Shown: in pieces, positions 22,111 through 34,480 of the stretch | How the letters are laid out: each line of letters starts with the position of its first letter | Numbering within the stretch: the first letter of the stretch is position 1 | DNA from: Bemisia tabaci | Lineage: Eukaryota > Arthropoda > Insecta > Hemiptera > Aleyrodidae | Length of the DNA stretch: 64,000 nucleotides | Assembly (NCBI RefSeq): GCF_918797505.1 | Contig: NC_092793.1 | Span: 49,340,243-49,404,242, forward strand | Direction of reading: 5' to 3' | Position numbers and translations under genes: made by a program | The notes under the pieces: generated by a model | What the model was told of the DNA's origin: nothing | Database searches by the model: none | What the model saw: only the letters and a program-made list of their open reading frames with translations

Positions 22111-23314
22111 CAACGATGCAAAATTGCAACGAGATTTTCAACGGTCCAAGTCGCGGAGCTAGACTCCCCTCTGAAAGCGTATTTTATTCATGTGGTTTGG
22201 ATCTCTGTCGAAAAATTGAACAAGATGGGTAGCGTAACATATGGACGGCCCCTATTCGCTACAATTTTGATGGAAACACGAAATTTTGCTGAGATCATGC
22301 ATTTAGCACCGCGTTTTTTAAAACATGTGCTTTTAACTTTGAATTCGCGAAAAAAATGCAATCACGACAGCTTGAGCCTGTCTTTTTATTTTGAAGTCCA
22401 ATTTCCGAGCTCTTTCATTTTGCCGGTCACGCGGTCGAGACGTTTTCGCATTCCTTCCTTTGCTCTTTAAAGAATACTCTCAGAAAAGTCTACGCCGCCA
22501 TTTCTTGTAACATTCTTCGGAGAAAAAGATATATGAGCAGAAATGTTGAACTATTCTGATTGAGTTAAGTGTTTTTGTGTGTTTTATTTTTAATTTTTAT
22601 CAGTAATTACTGTATCAGGGCCTCCAGAATTAGTTTTCCTTTTTTCTTTTTTTTTTTTCTCTTGACGGACTACGGGGGCACATTCATTGGGATTGTTTTT
22701 GAAAAAGTGATATAAATTCGAAAATTAGTGAACCAACATCGATCGGTCTACGGTTATAGATCGATAAATATCGATGTGTCGCGAATCTAGAAATTATTCG
22801 CAATTTTTCAAAATTTTGAATTTTTTTACGAGATCGGGCAATACCGCTTGTGCGTTACTCCGTTAGCTTGCCTAGTTAGTTTTAATTGTTTGGTCGATGG
22901 GTCACAGTAAAAGTCAGCAGATTTTATTGAATGCAGCCGCGATCTTAATGAGCGTTATCAAGATCGCATCGAGTCACACTCAAAGCCCCTCTCCACAATT
23001 AGATCCAATCGAACTTATGACGATCTCATTTTCTCGCTTCGCGAATTTTGCTTTACGTTCGTCGCCATTGACAGTCACGATGGGATATCAAAGAACAAAC
23101 AAGTTGAAGAATCGGAAGAGCCATGTGGGAAGGTGCTGCCACTAGATGGGCAGAAAAGTAAAACCTAAAGCGCCTTCATTTTTTAAGTATGCAACGCGGC
23201 CACGGCGGCCACCCCTCGAGTACGATTAGTTGCATCAAGGCGTCATCATCAAAGCAGCGGTCAGCACATAGTTACGGTCCAGTTTACCGTTCAATGCACC
23301 ACAAAAGCCCTGTT
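22111..23314. other. Intergenic DNA, no gene seen
   Basis: Contains a cluster of atcgat words around 22738-22780 and a fragment related to the 31633 tandem repeat at about 23175-23255 (cgccttcattttttaagtat). Confidence 0.4.
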
Positions 23315-23879
23315 CTGCCATATTGAGGATAAACGCCCGCTGTACGAACCTTCATGTTTCACCAAATTTCGTATTTTGAAATAAATTGATTGGAGAGTTG
23401 TAATCATTTCTCTTCCTATGTCTCAGACAGTTCTGTTCGCAATGGAGAATTTGCACAGACAAATTTTATTGCTCTATCTGAGAGTGCTTAATAAGCTGAG
23501 TTCGCAGTATTTTTCATAATTTTTTCCTGAAATGGGAAATCGGAGAAAAATGTGCCGCTCTGTGAGTCACAAATTGTGGCGGCATTTTCCATTTAAACAC
23601 GTGTATTTTGGCAAATTACGTTATTCTATCATATTTCCTCGGTTGATTGTTCAATTTAGAGACCAAGGATATCCTCGTGCTTGGTTTTCTCAGCAGTTTC
23701 ATTTTAAACATGGAATTTACACAATTTCAGAGCCCTGCAAATTCTCCATTTAATCTAATGTATACATATCTGAAATTTCCAAGGGTATGTATTCCTGTCT
23801 TCCTCCCCAAATAAATTGTTTATCAGAGGAAATTTGGCAACATTCCAATGTTCATACGGCGTGTTTTCCTTCACGTCAG
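23315..23879. repeat. CTAAGG-type MITE split by a nested AATGGAG MITE
   Basis: The left half (ctgccatattgaggataaac) and right half (aaatttggcaacattccaat, then gttcatacggcgtg) of one CTAAGG element lie on either side of the complete AATGGAG-type element at 23441-23750. The inner element is therefore younger. Confidence 0.75.
23441..23750. repeat. AATGGAG-type MITE, complete nested copy
   Basis: Ends aatggagaatttgca and tgcaaattctccatt are exact 15-bp inverted repeats. About 310 bp, non-coding. Confidence 0.85.
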
Positions 23880-24099
23880 TATTGCTCTCTTTTAATGGGA
23901 ATCCAATGGCCTCAGGAAAGGACAAGGATAGGGAACGCTGTCCTCAGGCAGCTGGGTTCCCGGCAGTGAAACTTAACTCTGCTGATCGAACGCAGCTTTT
24001 GATCGGCGAACTTAATGACCGCATAGTAGTTGCTTCTTATCGAGTAGATCACATTTACACAACAGCATATCGACTGTGAAACTCCTAAACCACGCATCT

Positions 24100-24310
24100 T
24101 GGTTTGCAACGTTGCAAACCTCCTGTCATTCTTTAATTTTAAATTGAAAAGGACTCAACGGCTATGCCTTAAAACTGCCGTATTTTTCGTCTTTTTGCGA
24201 GGAAAATTGTGAAATAACTTCAAGGAGTAATGTTGATTTGTTCTCCTTAAATAAAATAAAGTAGGAGTGGAGATTTAAACGAGTTACGCGTGGTTCGAGA
24301 GGTTCACCGT
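24100..24310. repeat. Decayed relative of the TATCGATGG MITE
   Basis: Shares order and words with 16580-16842: ggtttgcaacgttgcaaacc, then aaagtaggagtggagattta, then acgcgtggttcgagagg, then tcgatg. Ends are not clean. Confidence 0.35.
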
Positions 24311-24333
24311 CGATGTGTCATGTCCCTGGAGGT

Positions 24334-24497
24334 CAGTGGCAAGGCGTGAATGATCGATTATCGATATTTCTCCATTTGAAGCCATGGTTAAGGATCGATT
24401 ATTAAGGTGATCGTTGCGAATACCCTGTTTATCGATCCTTTTCCATAGGTTTAAATGATAGATCAATCGATATATCGCAAAGCACGCCACGCCACTG
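24334..24497. repeat. hAT-like CAGTGGCG MITE, copy 1
   Basis: 164 bp with inverted ends cagtggcaaggcgtg and cacgccacgccactg. It is flanked by ctggaggt and ctgaaggc, an 8-bp duplication with two mismatches. The family has two cleaner duplications at 41775 and 42549, which place it in hAT. Confidence 0.8.
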
Positions 24498-26402
24498 CTG
24501 AAGGCCTCCCATTTTCAAAAGGACCCGATAAAATTATCATGATTCAGAAAATCTCATGATTTCTGCTGTTCCATAAGGCACTTTTTCGGTTTTTCCTCAA
24601 TCTGCCACTTCCCCTTAAAAATCAAAAATGCTTGAAGTTTTGTGCAAAAAAAAAATGAAAGCGAGTCCTATTTCTGTATGCTCTATAATAAGATCATCAG
24701 TTTTGAATATGTGAATGTCTATCACATGACCGCGCTGTTTTTGGGTAGGGGAACCGAACGAAAATCACAAAAAACCGTACATTTGTTTGTTTTGACTATC
24801 TGCAAACAAACCGCTCAACATAACTTGAAATTACTCGTACCTCCAGAATACTGGCAACAGTTTGTGCAATCAGCATCCTGTGAGTCAAAACTCACAATTA
24901 ACATTCTATCCCACCCTACTAATATTTGGATAGTGCAAAGCAAATGAAATCTACCTGCATTTCAACATGAGATGTGGTAATGCTGTCTTCCTATACAATT
25001 GAGCGTTTTATGCTGACTGCACTTAGTTCTCTTTTACTCAACGTCGTCCTTTCGATTACACGCACTTCACTGAACACATTAGGACGTCCTCAACAGGAAA
25101 TGGCCCCAAACAACGGGATGACAGACATCAAAAAAGCTTTATCGGGCATCTTATTTGCACTTTAAAATGACAAGTACTTTGTTACTTACTCTCCTTTTTT
25201 CGGTGCATGTAAAGGTGAAGCTAAGTGGTTTCGTCATGCTCCACTTGAGAAAGACTTTTATAACAAGTGTGCTTGAATCGCTTGTTTCGGAAAGTGCCTA
25301 TCTTCTAAGGAAAGATAAAAAACATCAACGAATACAGGAAGAAAGAAGAAAAAAAAATTAAATCAATCGAAAATTTTTGGGGAATGGAAAATATGTTTGG
25401 CGGTGCACGTAATAATCAGTTTAGAAAAATAACCCCTTAGCTATGTATATGGAACTTCTCGGTTCTTTAATGGTGCAACATAATCTTTCTGAAACCTCAA
25501 AGTTAGGATTTTAGTACGAATGTGGGGGATGAAATAGCTACTTACTTGCGGAAATTCCTCAGTTTAAGAATACTCGTCACCCAGATCCGTCCTTCTTTAA
25601 AAGTCAGCATTGAGCACGATTTAGACTCTTTTATTTAGTTAAGCAACCCCATTAATCATGTAAAGTTACTCTCGCAATTTACCTTCCCATACTGTCCTAT
25701 CTAGTGGCGATTTTGGAAGTCATATACATACAGTATAGCAGTACAGTTTTTCTCATCGTAAACGAACCTCTATGTCTCGTTCTCCATAATAGTATTTATC
25801 CGCACAAGGGAAAATGGATGACCTCTACATTGTCACTAAAATGAGCCGTCAATATGCGTTTCTCATAGCAAAATCTAGTCTAGATTATCAATATCATCAT
25901 TCATTGTTTTAAAACATTTAAACGGGCAGGATCCAGTGTTACCAACTTGCTAGAATCGCTACCGGTCCAATTTCTCCTCCTCATTCCTCTCTCCAACATT
26001 GTGGCTCTCGCAGACGGCACACGAAAAGTTCGTAAGTACGGAACATGCTCATTTTCTCGGTTGCCATCGATTCTAATTTCGAAGAGGGAACATGCTTCCA
26101 AATCGCCTGTTCCAATCTGGGACGCGGCGGAATTGTGATAACGCTAGCGCATTCTTCTTCTCAGACCATTCGTCGTTTAATGGGCACTAAATCCCGTCCT
26201 GGGTTACACACAGATCACCGATTATGTTGTAGTTGTATCGCCTCCTCTGCCCGGCACGAGCGCGGTAAAGCGGATGCCACATTTGTTTTGATTCCCTGCA
26301 ATATTGGATTCCCTCCTATAGGTCAACTTTCTGTACCCTTTGTCACAAAAAAACTTCAGTAGAACAAAAGTAACTTGCTTAATTTCTCTAGTATTTTAAA
26401 AC
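24498..26402. other. Unique AT-rich intergenic DNA
   Basis: No gene recognised. Several open frames of 60-105 aa occur (24642-24947, 26045-26362), none with a known motif. Confidence 0.4.
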
Positions 26403-26693
26403 CAAGGTTCCCGCGGTCAGGGAATGCCGGGAAATGTCAGGGAATTTTAAAAATCGGGGAAAACCTGGAAATGTTAGGGAAAATGACGAAAGTGTCAGGT
26501 AAAAATTTTTAAGTCACCTTTATTTGTTTTCCAGAATGGGTTTGACATTTCGAACAACAGATTTTACGAGAAAAATATTTCAAAATACGTATTTTCAATC
26601 GTCTGGCATAACCATACAATTGTCGGGGAATTTTACTAAGATGTGTTAGAGAAATCAGGGAAATTTGATTTTCTAAATTTTATAGCAACCCTC
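26403..26693. repeat. CAGGGTTG-type MITE, copy 3
   Basis: Shares ggtcagggaatgccgggaaa, cctggaaatgttaggg and the terminal tttatagcaaccct with the copy at 7435-7716. Confidence 0.65.
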
Positions 26694-27596
26694 TAAAGTA
26701 CTTAATTAACTAATTATACTTAATTTTGTAAGTAAAAGTTGTATAGTAAGGCATTATTCTCTATGTGAGTGTGTCGATGAGAAAAAAGCTCCCCTTCTGA
26801 AGGCCGGGGCATGGAAAACCAGCCTCAGTATATTTTCTTCGCGCTTTATTTATCATTTGAGATCCTTGATTTCTTTGCAACAACAGAAATTAATAGGTCC
26901 TACTATCATTTCTTCCAACTCCCCAAATTCGTAAATTTATTTTTTAGATCCAAGTGAGCTTAACCAAGAGGTCAAATGAAGGCGGTATATTTTAGAAGTT
27001 CTCCCATCGACACCATCCATCTATGAGCATATATGACAAATTGCATGCTCAACAAGTTGTCATTGATAATCAGACAAAAAGTAACGTTGACCTTTGAAGT
27101 CAATGGTTGCCGAACCTAATTACTTGGCTTAAATTCTTTGTGCGGGGTGTCGATTTTATATTTTCTTGGAGATCAATCTGGCCGAAATCTTAGATTTTTC
27201 GGCGGCTCATATTTGAAAATCTTTCGACGAGCATGCTATTTTCAAATTTTCTAACTATGGGACAAGATTTATATTGCTGCTCTGTAGCCCTCGGGGGTTG
27301 ACCGTACAAGGCGAGGGATCCGACATCCTAGTTCACCACATGCATTTAGCGGGTTCAAAAATGCCTTCCTTGGTGGATCTGACAGCGACGGATAGGAGGC
27401 TAGTGGAAAACCGCCTGAAACGAAATTGAAGGTACGCCGAGTCATAAACTGATCGAGTGATAGATGAAGAATTGGAGCTGTGGCCGAAGATGCATCACCC
27501 TCCCCCCCTCCCTCCTTCCACCCCGCACTTCTTACCCCACCCCTTAGTCCATCGTATTCCATGATTCTTGAACTTGAGACTCGAGCCGGCGGTGCA
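26694..27596. other. Intergenic DNA, no gene seen
   Basis: Unique by eye. The 97-aa minus-strand frame at 27269-27562 crosses a C-rich run and has no known domain. Confidence 0.35.
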
Positions 27597-27850
27597 CTGT
27601 CGTGCTAAGGAAAAACGCCGTATGAGCTTTCAGGCGTTGCCAAATTTCCTTTAACGAATCACGAATTTTTGGAAATATTTTTAAACATTTTTCTTCCAAT
27701 TTTGTTGAGAATTTCCGTCGTAATTTGACCTGAATAGTCTGAAAATTTCAAGGATAAATATTCATTATTTTCTTTAAGAATAAATATCCCCTGAGACGAA
27801 ATTTGGCAACATTCGAATGTTCATACGGCGTTTTTTTCTTAGCACGGCAG
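27597..27850. repeat. CTAAGG-type MITE, complete
   Basis: Inverted ends ctgtcgtgctaaggaaaaac and cgtttttttcttagcacggc. Flanking 4-mers TGCA and TGTT share two bases. Confidence 0.8.
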
Positions 27851-27999
27851 TGTTGTCCATGGCAGGATGCTGCTGTCAGGTCCCCGCTGTCCATCTTCGT
27901 CAGTTTACTCTTACGAAACCGAGGAGACTTCTACACTTTAAAAATAAGAAGATCATCGATGCGCTCTCTTCAAAATTGACGCGTAGATGACGTCAATTA

Positions 28000-28160
28000 G
28001 GGTGTCTACAGGTCATGAAAGTCCTGAAAAAGTGGGTCTTTTCATGCCGAATCAGATTGGTGATTTGACCTTATTGATGTTGGTCTCGGTGTTTTCGAAA
28101 GTGCATTTTTATTAATGTAAAGATTAACGCATACCAAACTTCCTATGATTTTAATGGAAT
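28000..28160. repeat. Fragment with a CAGGGTGTCTAC-type start
   Basis: agggtgtctacaggtcatga and gtcctgaaaaagtg resemble the start of the CAGGGTGTCTAC family. No matching end follows. Confidence 0.4.
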
Positions 28161-28227
28161 GTAAAAAGTGTGTTTCTTTTCGTGTTTTCAAAGTTTTTTA
28201 ACACCTGTGTCTTTATTTGTTGCTCAG

Positions 28228-28295
28228 GTGCGTGCTGTGAACAAGCTTTTTGGCTCGGCAAGGTTTTAGAGAACGGGCGGCCCAACCTTAAACAG
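28228..28295 (+). other. Candidate 68-nt internal exon (weak)
   Basis: A T-rich tract and tgctcag precede the segment, and cag|gtaatt follows it, so both splice signals are good. One frame is open and reads GACCEQAFWLGKVLENGRPN and two further residues. The segment is GC-richer than its surroundings. I recognise no family, and no partner exon was found nearby. It may be chance. Confidence 0.2.
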
Positions 28296-28490
28296 GTAAT
28301 TGCCGAATTCCATTTTCTTTTTAATTACTTTAAGCCATCTAATAACTCCTCAACTTTCCATTTTCTCGTTATAGTTCATTTCTAATCATTCAGAAAAATC
28401 GAATGAAGCACGTTTCTTTACATGAATATTCATTAGAGGGGACAAAATTCCTCTCTTTTAACGCGTCGCATTGCAACTCGGTAACTATAT

Positions 28491-29850
28491 AAAAGCGCAA
28501 ATTCCCAAAAGTGCAAAAACAAGAAGCGCCAAACCGGTATTCCATGAGCGCAAACACGCGAAACCCAAAAGCGCAAATTTTAAGACCGAGTAGTCGTCCA
28601 AAAGCGCAAACCTTGATAAAGAGGAGAAAGCAAAGAAAAGAGGAAACTCACCAAGAGGCAGAGAAGAAGGATGCTAGTAGAAGAGGAGAATGCCTGGATC
28701 CAGCAACTTAGTTGTCGAGTCTTTGAAGACCAAACGCGTCAATTATTTAAAATCTTTATTAAAAACGTATTAAAACTTCGGTGAAAATTGATTAAAATGA
28801 TTGAGAACCTTAGATAAACTGTGCTTGAAATTTGAAACCAACTGCTTTCAAATAATCTCGAATAGTGTAGTCGGGATCATTGTGAAGTAAAAAGTATTGT
28901 TGTCGAACAAGATTTGTTTAATACTTCTGGTTGGAAAATTTTGGGAGTATGGAAACTTCTCATATGTATATAAATTCCAGCCTGAAGGTCGCGTGAGGCT
29001 TCGACGAACAGATGGATATTCGGGTGTTGTTTGTAGACGCAAGCTTTAAAGTTGCAGTGAAATATCTCTGCGCCGTTTGTTGTACGCGGGTCGTGTGTCG
29101 GAGCTTCAGCCTAAATTTTCGGAGGAAAATTACAAAATGAAATGTAATTATTCATAACACATGTGTGGAGGGCGGAGACTGCTTTGTTTTGTGGAGCAAT
29201 GCTTACTAAAAAAAGAGAAAGCATCGGCGATGACTTCCGGGGGCGGTAAAAAAGTGAAGCCAAAGAACATTTTTAGCCATTTACCGATTTCGGTGTTTCT
29301 TTCATATTCAGTTTTCAGCCCCAATTCTCCTATTTTCCTATACCAGCACTGTCCTAAATGGAACCGGCAACGGCGAATGATAGTGTTTGGGAATATCGAC
29401 TTAACTGCCTGGTGAGCTGCAAGTTCATAGTCCAGTAAAATAGTATAGTAGGATTGAATGTATCACCTGTTAGTCGCACTAAAAACTGCCACATGTTCTC
29501 GTAACGAAGACGGCTTTTCATTGGCAGAAGAAAAAAAGCGGCTTGTATATAGTGTCCATTCACAAACGCGTGCACCGTGTATACTTGGTAAAAAAACTTC
29601 GGAGTCACATAGAAGGTTCCGTCGGCCGAAATATAACAATTGTTTTCTGTCGAAAACTTGAGATTATAAGCACCACACGTAATAATGATTCCTTCTCCTC
29701 AACTTCTGTCTCTTCTCTCCTTTCTCCATATCTCTCTCTCCCGCACTAAAATCATATCACCATAAGCGCAAACGAGCCATAACCACGCAAAAGCGCAAAT
29801 GGACGATTTGTGCTTTTGGGTGTTGCGCTTTTGGAAATTTGCGCTTTTGG
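28491..29850. mobile_element. 1.36-kb element with AAAAGCGCAAA end clusters
   Basis: The left end (28491-28611) has six copies of aaaagcgcaaa or close variants, all in one direction. The right end (29761-29851) has two direct and three inverted copies. The outermost parts are inverted repeats: aaaagcgcaaattcccaaaa at left, ttttggaaatttgcgctttt at right. The ~1.15-kb core between them has no recognisable transposase. This is the layout of a non-autonomous DNA transposon with subterminal binding sites. No target duplication was found. Confidence 0.6.
28612..29760. other. Core of the AAAAGCGCAAA element, no coding function recognised
   Basis: Short open frames on both strands up to 84 aa, none with a domain I know. 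It contains a C/T-rich tract at 29700-29745. Confidence 0.4.
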
Positions 29851-29913
29851 GTGTCTTCGCGCCACTCAGCCTTCGGCACCAGGGACAGTTCATCTTGATG
29901 AAGACAAGCTATT

Positions 29914-30165
29914 CTGTCGTGCTAAGGAAGAACGCCGTATGAACATTCGAGAGTTGCCAAATTTTCCTTGATAAAACATGTATTTTTAACGAAGTTTATG
30001 CATATTTCTCATGGAAATTTTCAGATATTGTAGATTAAATTACGTTCAAAATTGTGTGAAAATTTTGGGGAAACTATTCACAATTTTCCTAGTAATTTCG
30101 GTTTTCAGCGAAGGTAATTTGACAACGTCTGAAGGCTCTTACGGCGTTCTTCCTTAGCACGGCAG
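29914..30165. repeat. CTAAGG-type MITE, complete, 4-bp target duplication
   Basis: Ends ctgtcgtgctaaggaagaac and gttcttccttagcacggcag are inverted. It is flanked by TATT on both sides (29910-29913 and 30166-30169). Confidence 0.85.
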
Positions 30166-30437
30166 TATTTCTGTCGGAACATGCGCTAAAGCGACACGAT
30201 CACTCATCTTTTACGAGCCGAAGGGCCGACTTCTTTCGCGAAGAGCTCGGTCCCCGCGTCGGGGTTTTATGGCCGCTTAAGCGAAAACATCGTATCTACC
30301 TAAGATTTTCACTGGAGTAGCGCGGGATTACCTCGGCAGAACTGAACGACGACAACAGCGCTAATGGCATTTTTACAGTTTTGCGGAAATCCAGCGGAAC
30401 TCCCAACCGCCGAGTTTCGGATGCGTCGGCTCCTGAA
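30166..30437. other. GC-richer spacer
   Basis: No gene recognised. Confidence 0.3.
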
Positions 30438-31025
30438 CTACCGCTCTAAGGAGGAACGACGTATGAGCGCTTGAAAGTTGCCGACACGTTTTTTAAAGTC
30501 CATATGAAACAATCGATGTCACTAGGGAATAGTGAATTTCCAGAAAATTTGAGAGTTTTTTCCTTGAAATGTTCAGGCACCTATAAGACAGGGTGTCTAC
30601 AAGTCCAGAATTTCCGGAAAGTCCGGAAATAGTACTGATTTTTTAAGGGCGGTCCGGAAGTAGTAAAAAAATGCGGAAATTCCGCAAAAAGGCCCGGAAT
30701 TTTTTTGAATTTTGTGTCATTTTTGTCACAATTTCAAATATTTGAAAGTTTTCTAATTTCGTCCTATGGAGGTACTAAAAAAGTACGGAATTTTTCTGTT
30801 GGAAGAGGCACTGAATTTCTCGAGAATGTACTAATCAGTACTGTAAAAGTACTTATTTTTGACCAGCCTGTTTTAGTAGACACCCTTTAGGATTAAATTG
30901 CAAATCTCTAATAAATGTAAAGAAAGAAAATTTATCAATTTTTCCGAAAAAGTCGTCGTTTTTTTTAAAAAGAAAGTTGGCAACGGTCCAATGTATGTAT
31001 ACGGTGTTCTTCCTTAGCACGGCAG
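30438..31025. repeat. CTAAGG-type MITE split by a CAGGGTGTCTAC MITE
   Basis: Left half ctaccgctctaaggaggaac and right half gttggcaacggtccaatg, then gtgttcttccttagcacggc, flank the nested element at 30589-30887. Confidence 0.75.
30589..30887. repeat. CAGGGTGTCTAC-type MITE, nested
   Basis: Starts cagggtgtctacaagtcc and ends gtagacaccctt. Interior words gtccggaa and gtactga as in the other copies. Confidence 0.8.
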
Positions 31026-31632
31026 TAAATCTCCCACGTTTTACTCCTAAGACGAGAATTGTCTCAGAGAATCTGACAACAGCTCGGAGTGCACTTCAAG
31101 CCCGACTGCGGTGTCCCGAACAATTTTTACAGCGGGAAACGTTCACAAGTTTCGATGGGATTTTCCAGCGCGTCTTCCTCGCTAAATCTGGCCGAAATTT
31201 GAATTTATAGTCGTTGAGATAGAGATTCCTACCGTACTTCTATCAGCATCCGCGGCAGAGAAAGGGGGTTTCGCTCTCAGGATTGAATTATTCTTCAAGT
31301 ATGGATGCCTCTCAAGATTGTCGTTGTTCTCGTCAATCTTCGTGTTCGAAAATGTAAAAATATGTATGAAAAAAAGGATCAGTAGAATAATAGTACAGTT
31401 GAATCAAAATAAGGTTTCGTCGGTTTGGAAAAATCAGGAAAATAGAGAGCTGGGAAAGTCAAAAGGGATTCCTTAGGAAAAGACAGGGAATTTTGAAAAA
31501 AGCGCATCAGCTCAGCGACTTTGTTGGCGTCCCTCAAGAGACCGCCAACTACATCGAGTGCCTTCCCCATAATTTAAATCTGCAGAAATCGATATTTCTT
31601 CCAAAATTTTGCGGCGAATGAACAAAGAATGT
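31026..31632. other. Intergenic DNA with a decayed tcaggga repeat
   Basis: Around 31430-31545 there are caggaaaatag, gacagggaattt and ttggcgtccct, a remnant of the CAGGGTTG family. No gene seen. Confidence 0.4.
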
Positions 31633-31850
31633 CAGTTTGCCTTCAATTTTTAGAGTATGCAACATGGATATCCACCGACCACGTATAGTTGCATCCAGGC
31701 GTTCCCTTAATTTTCGCGTGTTCCTTTAAGCGTGACGTGACGCAAGACAGTTTGCCTTCAATTTTTAGAGTATGCAGCACGCACATCCACTGAGCACATA
31801 TAGTCGCATTCACAAGTTATCATCATCCTTGCGTGTTCCCAAGAAGTAGC
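31633..31850 (+). repeat. Two tandem ~115-bp units
   Basis: cagtttgccttcaattttta starts at 31633 and again at 31748, both followed by gagtatgcaacatgg / gagtatgcagcacgc. A related fragment lies at about 23175. Confidence 0.7.
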
Positions 31851-31928
31851 TTTCATGATATCTACAGTATTTGCTCGTGCGGTCATTTTGCGAACTCTGT
31901 TCGCCTTTGAACACACGGCAGCACAGTT

Positions 31929-32068
31929 GGACCGCATTTTGCAATTAGGAACTATGATGTCCACCGCACTTTAGAAACAGCGGATGCGCTACTAGTTTCC
32001 ACATGCAGATAAATGGTTTTACAGATGAGTCAGAACTGTATAGTATACCTAATTGCAAAATGAAGTCC
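31929..32068. repeat. GGACTGC-type MITE, copy 1
   Basis: Inverted ends ggaccgcattttgcaattag and taattgcaaaatgaagtcc. Length 140 bp. The bases AGTT border it on both sides. Confidence 0.75.
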
Positions 32069-32098
32069 AGTTGCGGTCTCACTGCCCTCACGCCAAAT

Positions 32099-32233
32099 GG
32101 ACAACATTTTGCAATTCGGAACTACACTTTGTGGCTCAGTTTAGAAACATCGTATGTGTCATTAGTTTCCATATGCAGGTAAGTGATTTTACACATGAGT
32201 CAGATATTGTAGTTCCTAATTGCAACATGCAGT
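32099..32233. repeat. GGACTGC-type MITE, copy 2
   Basis: Starts ggacaacattttgcaattcg and ends gttcctaattgcaacatgca. It lies 30 bp after the preceding copy and shares its interior. Confidence 0.75.
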
Positions 32234-34107
32234 AAAGATGGGACCTTTCGGTCTGTTCGGTCCCAAACCTGTATCGTTGCAACTTTTTCCAACCGAAAAT
32301 TAATTGCAGCCGAGTGGCTGTGGGGAAAATGTCATCACACTCGGAGGGAATGAATAACGTGGCGGGAGTAGGGATGATGGTCGGGGGGAAGTGCAAAAAT
32401 AAATGGGTGTTGTTGGGAAGTGTTCCTCGGTCGGGCCAACTCCTAAGTGGTTTTTCGTCGTGCGACGCGGGACGCGAATGATTTCCTGATTTCTGCTACA
32501 AAATAACCGGGCTCTCCCAACTTTCGCCGATATTTCACCGTCGATTAAATAACTTGCGACGAAATTTTCGAGTCTCCCTCGCCCCTTTTCGGTCTCGCCG
32601 TGCTTCGCCCGAGCCATCGTTTGTCTTTAAAGTGCTGCTGGTGCGTTGCTTAGCGGGCTCTTATTTCGCGGTGTTCTTGCTGGCGTGAATATTGCAAAAA
32701 CTCGGAAGAGTATCACCTGAAGGGAACTCTCTCAGGTAAATATAAGAGTTTTTTTCTTAATTCTTCTCGTTTGTCAGAAGGTGTTCTTTTATCATAATCG
32801 AAGGGACACGGACAGAAACACTCGCCGAAGCATATTTATACATGTATACCATTTGCCTCCAAATTACGTCAGCTATTCAAAACATCACCAAAATCCGGGA
32901 TTATTTCTCATGCGTAGCAGCTATTTTAAAAAACCGCGAGAAAAAGGCCTATTTAGGCCATTTTTCAAAATGGCGGAAAATGCACACCAGGTACGTGTAA
33001 AGAAACTTCAGATTCGGATTCAGCGACCCAAATAACATAATGTAGGCCAAAAAAGTAGCTGTGTACCCGAAATTCCAGGTAGCCTCATTTTTAGCTACCA
33101 GTCGCCTGGACTATAAAGCCAGAAATAGTAGCTTCTGGTTGCAGAATGAAGTCCAATCGTACTCATAATGTTGTGCGTTTTGTGGCATAGAGATTCACGA
33201 AAGTGAACAATCTACAGGCATATTTCGAAAGGGTTTTGAAAAAATGCTGAAAAATGTTTCAGGATTCCCGATTCTCTTCCACTAGATCTTTCAACCATTC
33301 TCTGCCTACTAAAAATTCATGAACCCGTTCTTATTTACGGACGTTTTTTCCGGGCGGTCGTTCCTTTCGCGGATGCGGATCCTCCAGACATTCGGAAATT
33401 CTCAGAAAATACCTCAACGAAGCTTGATTACACGAGTTATTTCGAGAGCTTTAAAGTCAACTCAGCGTTATTCATTACACACACACGCACGGGCGCGGAT
33501 TTCGGCGAACCTGCCCCGGCTCGAGACACAATCCCAAAGCTCAAAGGTGGTAATTTGAACTTTCAACCTCGGTTCAAGCACGGAGCCCGCGTTGAGCTGC
33601 CTGGCGTCCCGGCGGTGTCACCTCTCCGAATATATTCTTTCTCGATTCAGGATGATCCTTATTCCGCCCTCGAAAAAAACGCCGATTCGTCAACGGCGCC
33701 GCCTTTTTCAAACTCGGCGAGGAAAAATATCGGAACTCGCGCGGCCTCTCTGGAGACTAGCAACGGGAGCTCTCATTCAGCTCTCGTATTGTCTTCGAGG
33801 ACCACCTTCCGAAATGGAAATAGGGCTGTAAATTTAAGTCGAGCGCGCCTTTTCAGCCGGCGACCCCAAACAGACCTAAATCCTCATCCGAACGCGGATT
33901 TGCACCTCTCCTGAGAGACAGCCATTTAAGACGAGTTCCACAACAACGGTGACGTGGTATTGTTTCCGGATGAGGGGAGGTCGCACCAACTTATAGCGCG
34001 GAATCCCCCCAGCCCAGCTTTTGTACAACTTGTCGTTAGATTTCCCTCAAAAACAGTTTTATTTTTCATTTTGCCCCTAGACCATACCACCATTTTCTAG
34101 GACTCCC
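32234..34107. other. Intergenic DNA with a CpG-rich part
   Basis: 33480-33920 is GC- and CpG-rich with overlapping open frames up to 119 aa but no recognisable domain. A decayed GGACTGC-type right end lies at 33125-33165. No gene is called. Confidence 0.4.
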
Positions 34108-34157
34108 GGCGTACAGTAGACCGAGTCAGTCAGAGAGGTCAGACATTAAATTTGGGA
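34108..34157. repeat. Solo end of a GCGCCGCACAG-type element
   Basis: ggcgtacagtagaccgagtc, then agtcagagaggtcagac, resembles the left end at 13121. Confidence 0.5.
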
Positions 34158-34189
34158 CTAGAACTGCAAATTGTGATGGCTATTTCGTC

Positions 34190-34480
34190 CAGGGTGTCTA
34201 CAAGTCCGGAATTTCCGGTAAGTCCGGAAATAGTACTGATTTTTAAGGGCGGTCTGGAAGTACTGGTAAAACGCGGAGATTCCGCAAAACGGTCCGGAAT
34301 GTTTTTTTTTAATTTTTTGTTATTTTTGTCGCAATTTCAAAGTTTTGAAAGTTTTCAAATTTCGTCGAATGGAGGTACTAAAAAAGTACGGAATTTTTCT
34401 GTTGAAGGAGGTACTGAATTTCTTGAGAATGTACTGTAAAAGTACTTATTTTTAACCAGCCTGTTTCACTAGACACCCTG
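34190..34480. repeat. CAGGGTGTCTAC-type MITE, copy 3
   Basis: Starts cagggtgtctacaagtccgg and ends actagacaccctg. Confidence 0.8.

Noticed and set aside
22738..22790. Cluster of atcgat words as DRE-type promoter sites
   Set aside because: No exact TATCGATA was seen, and similar words are common in the hAT-like MITEs of this window.
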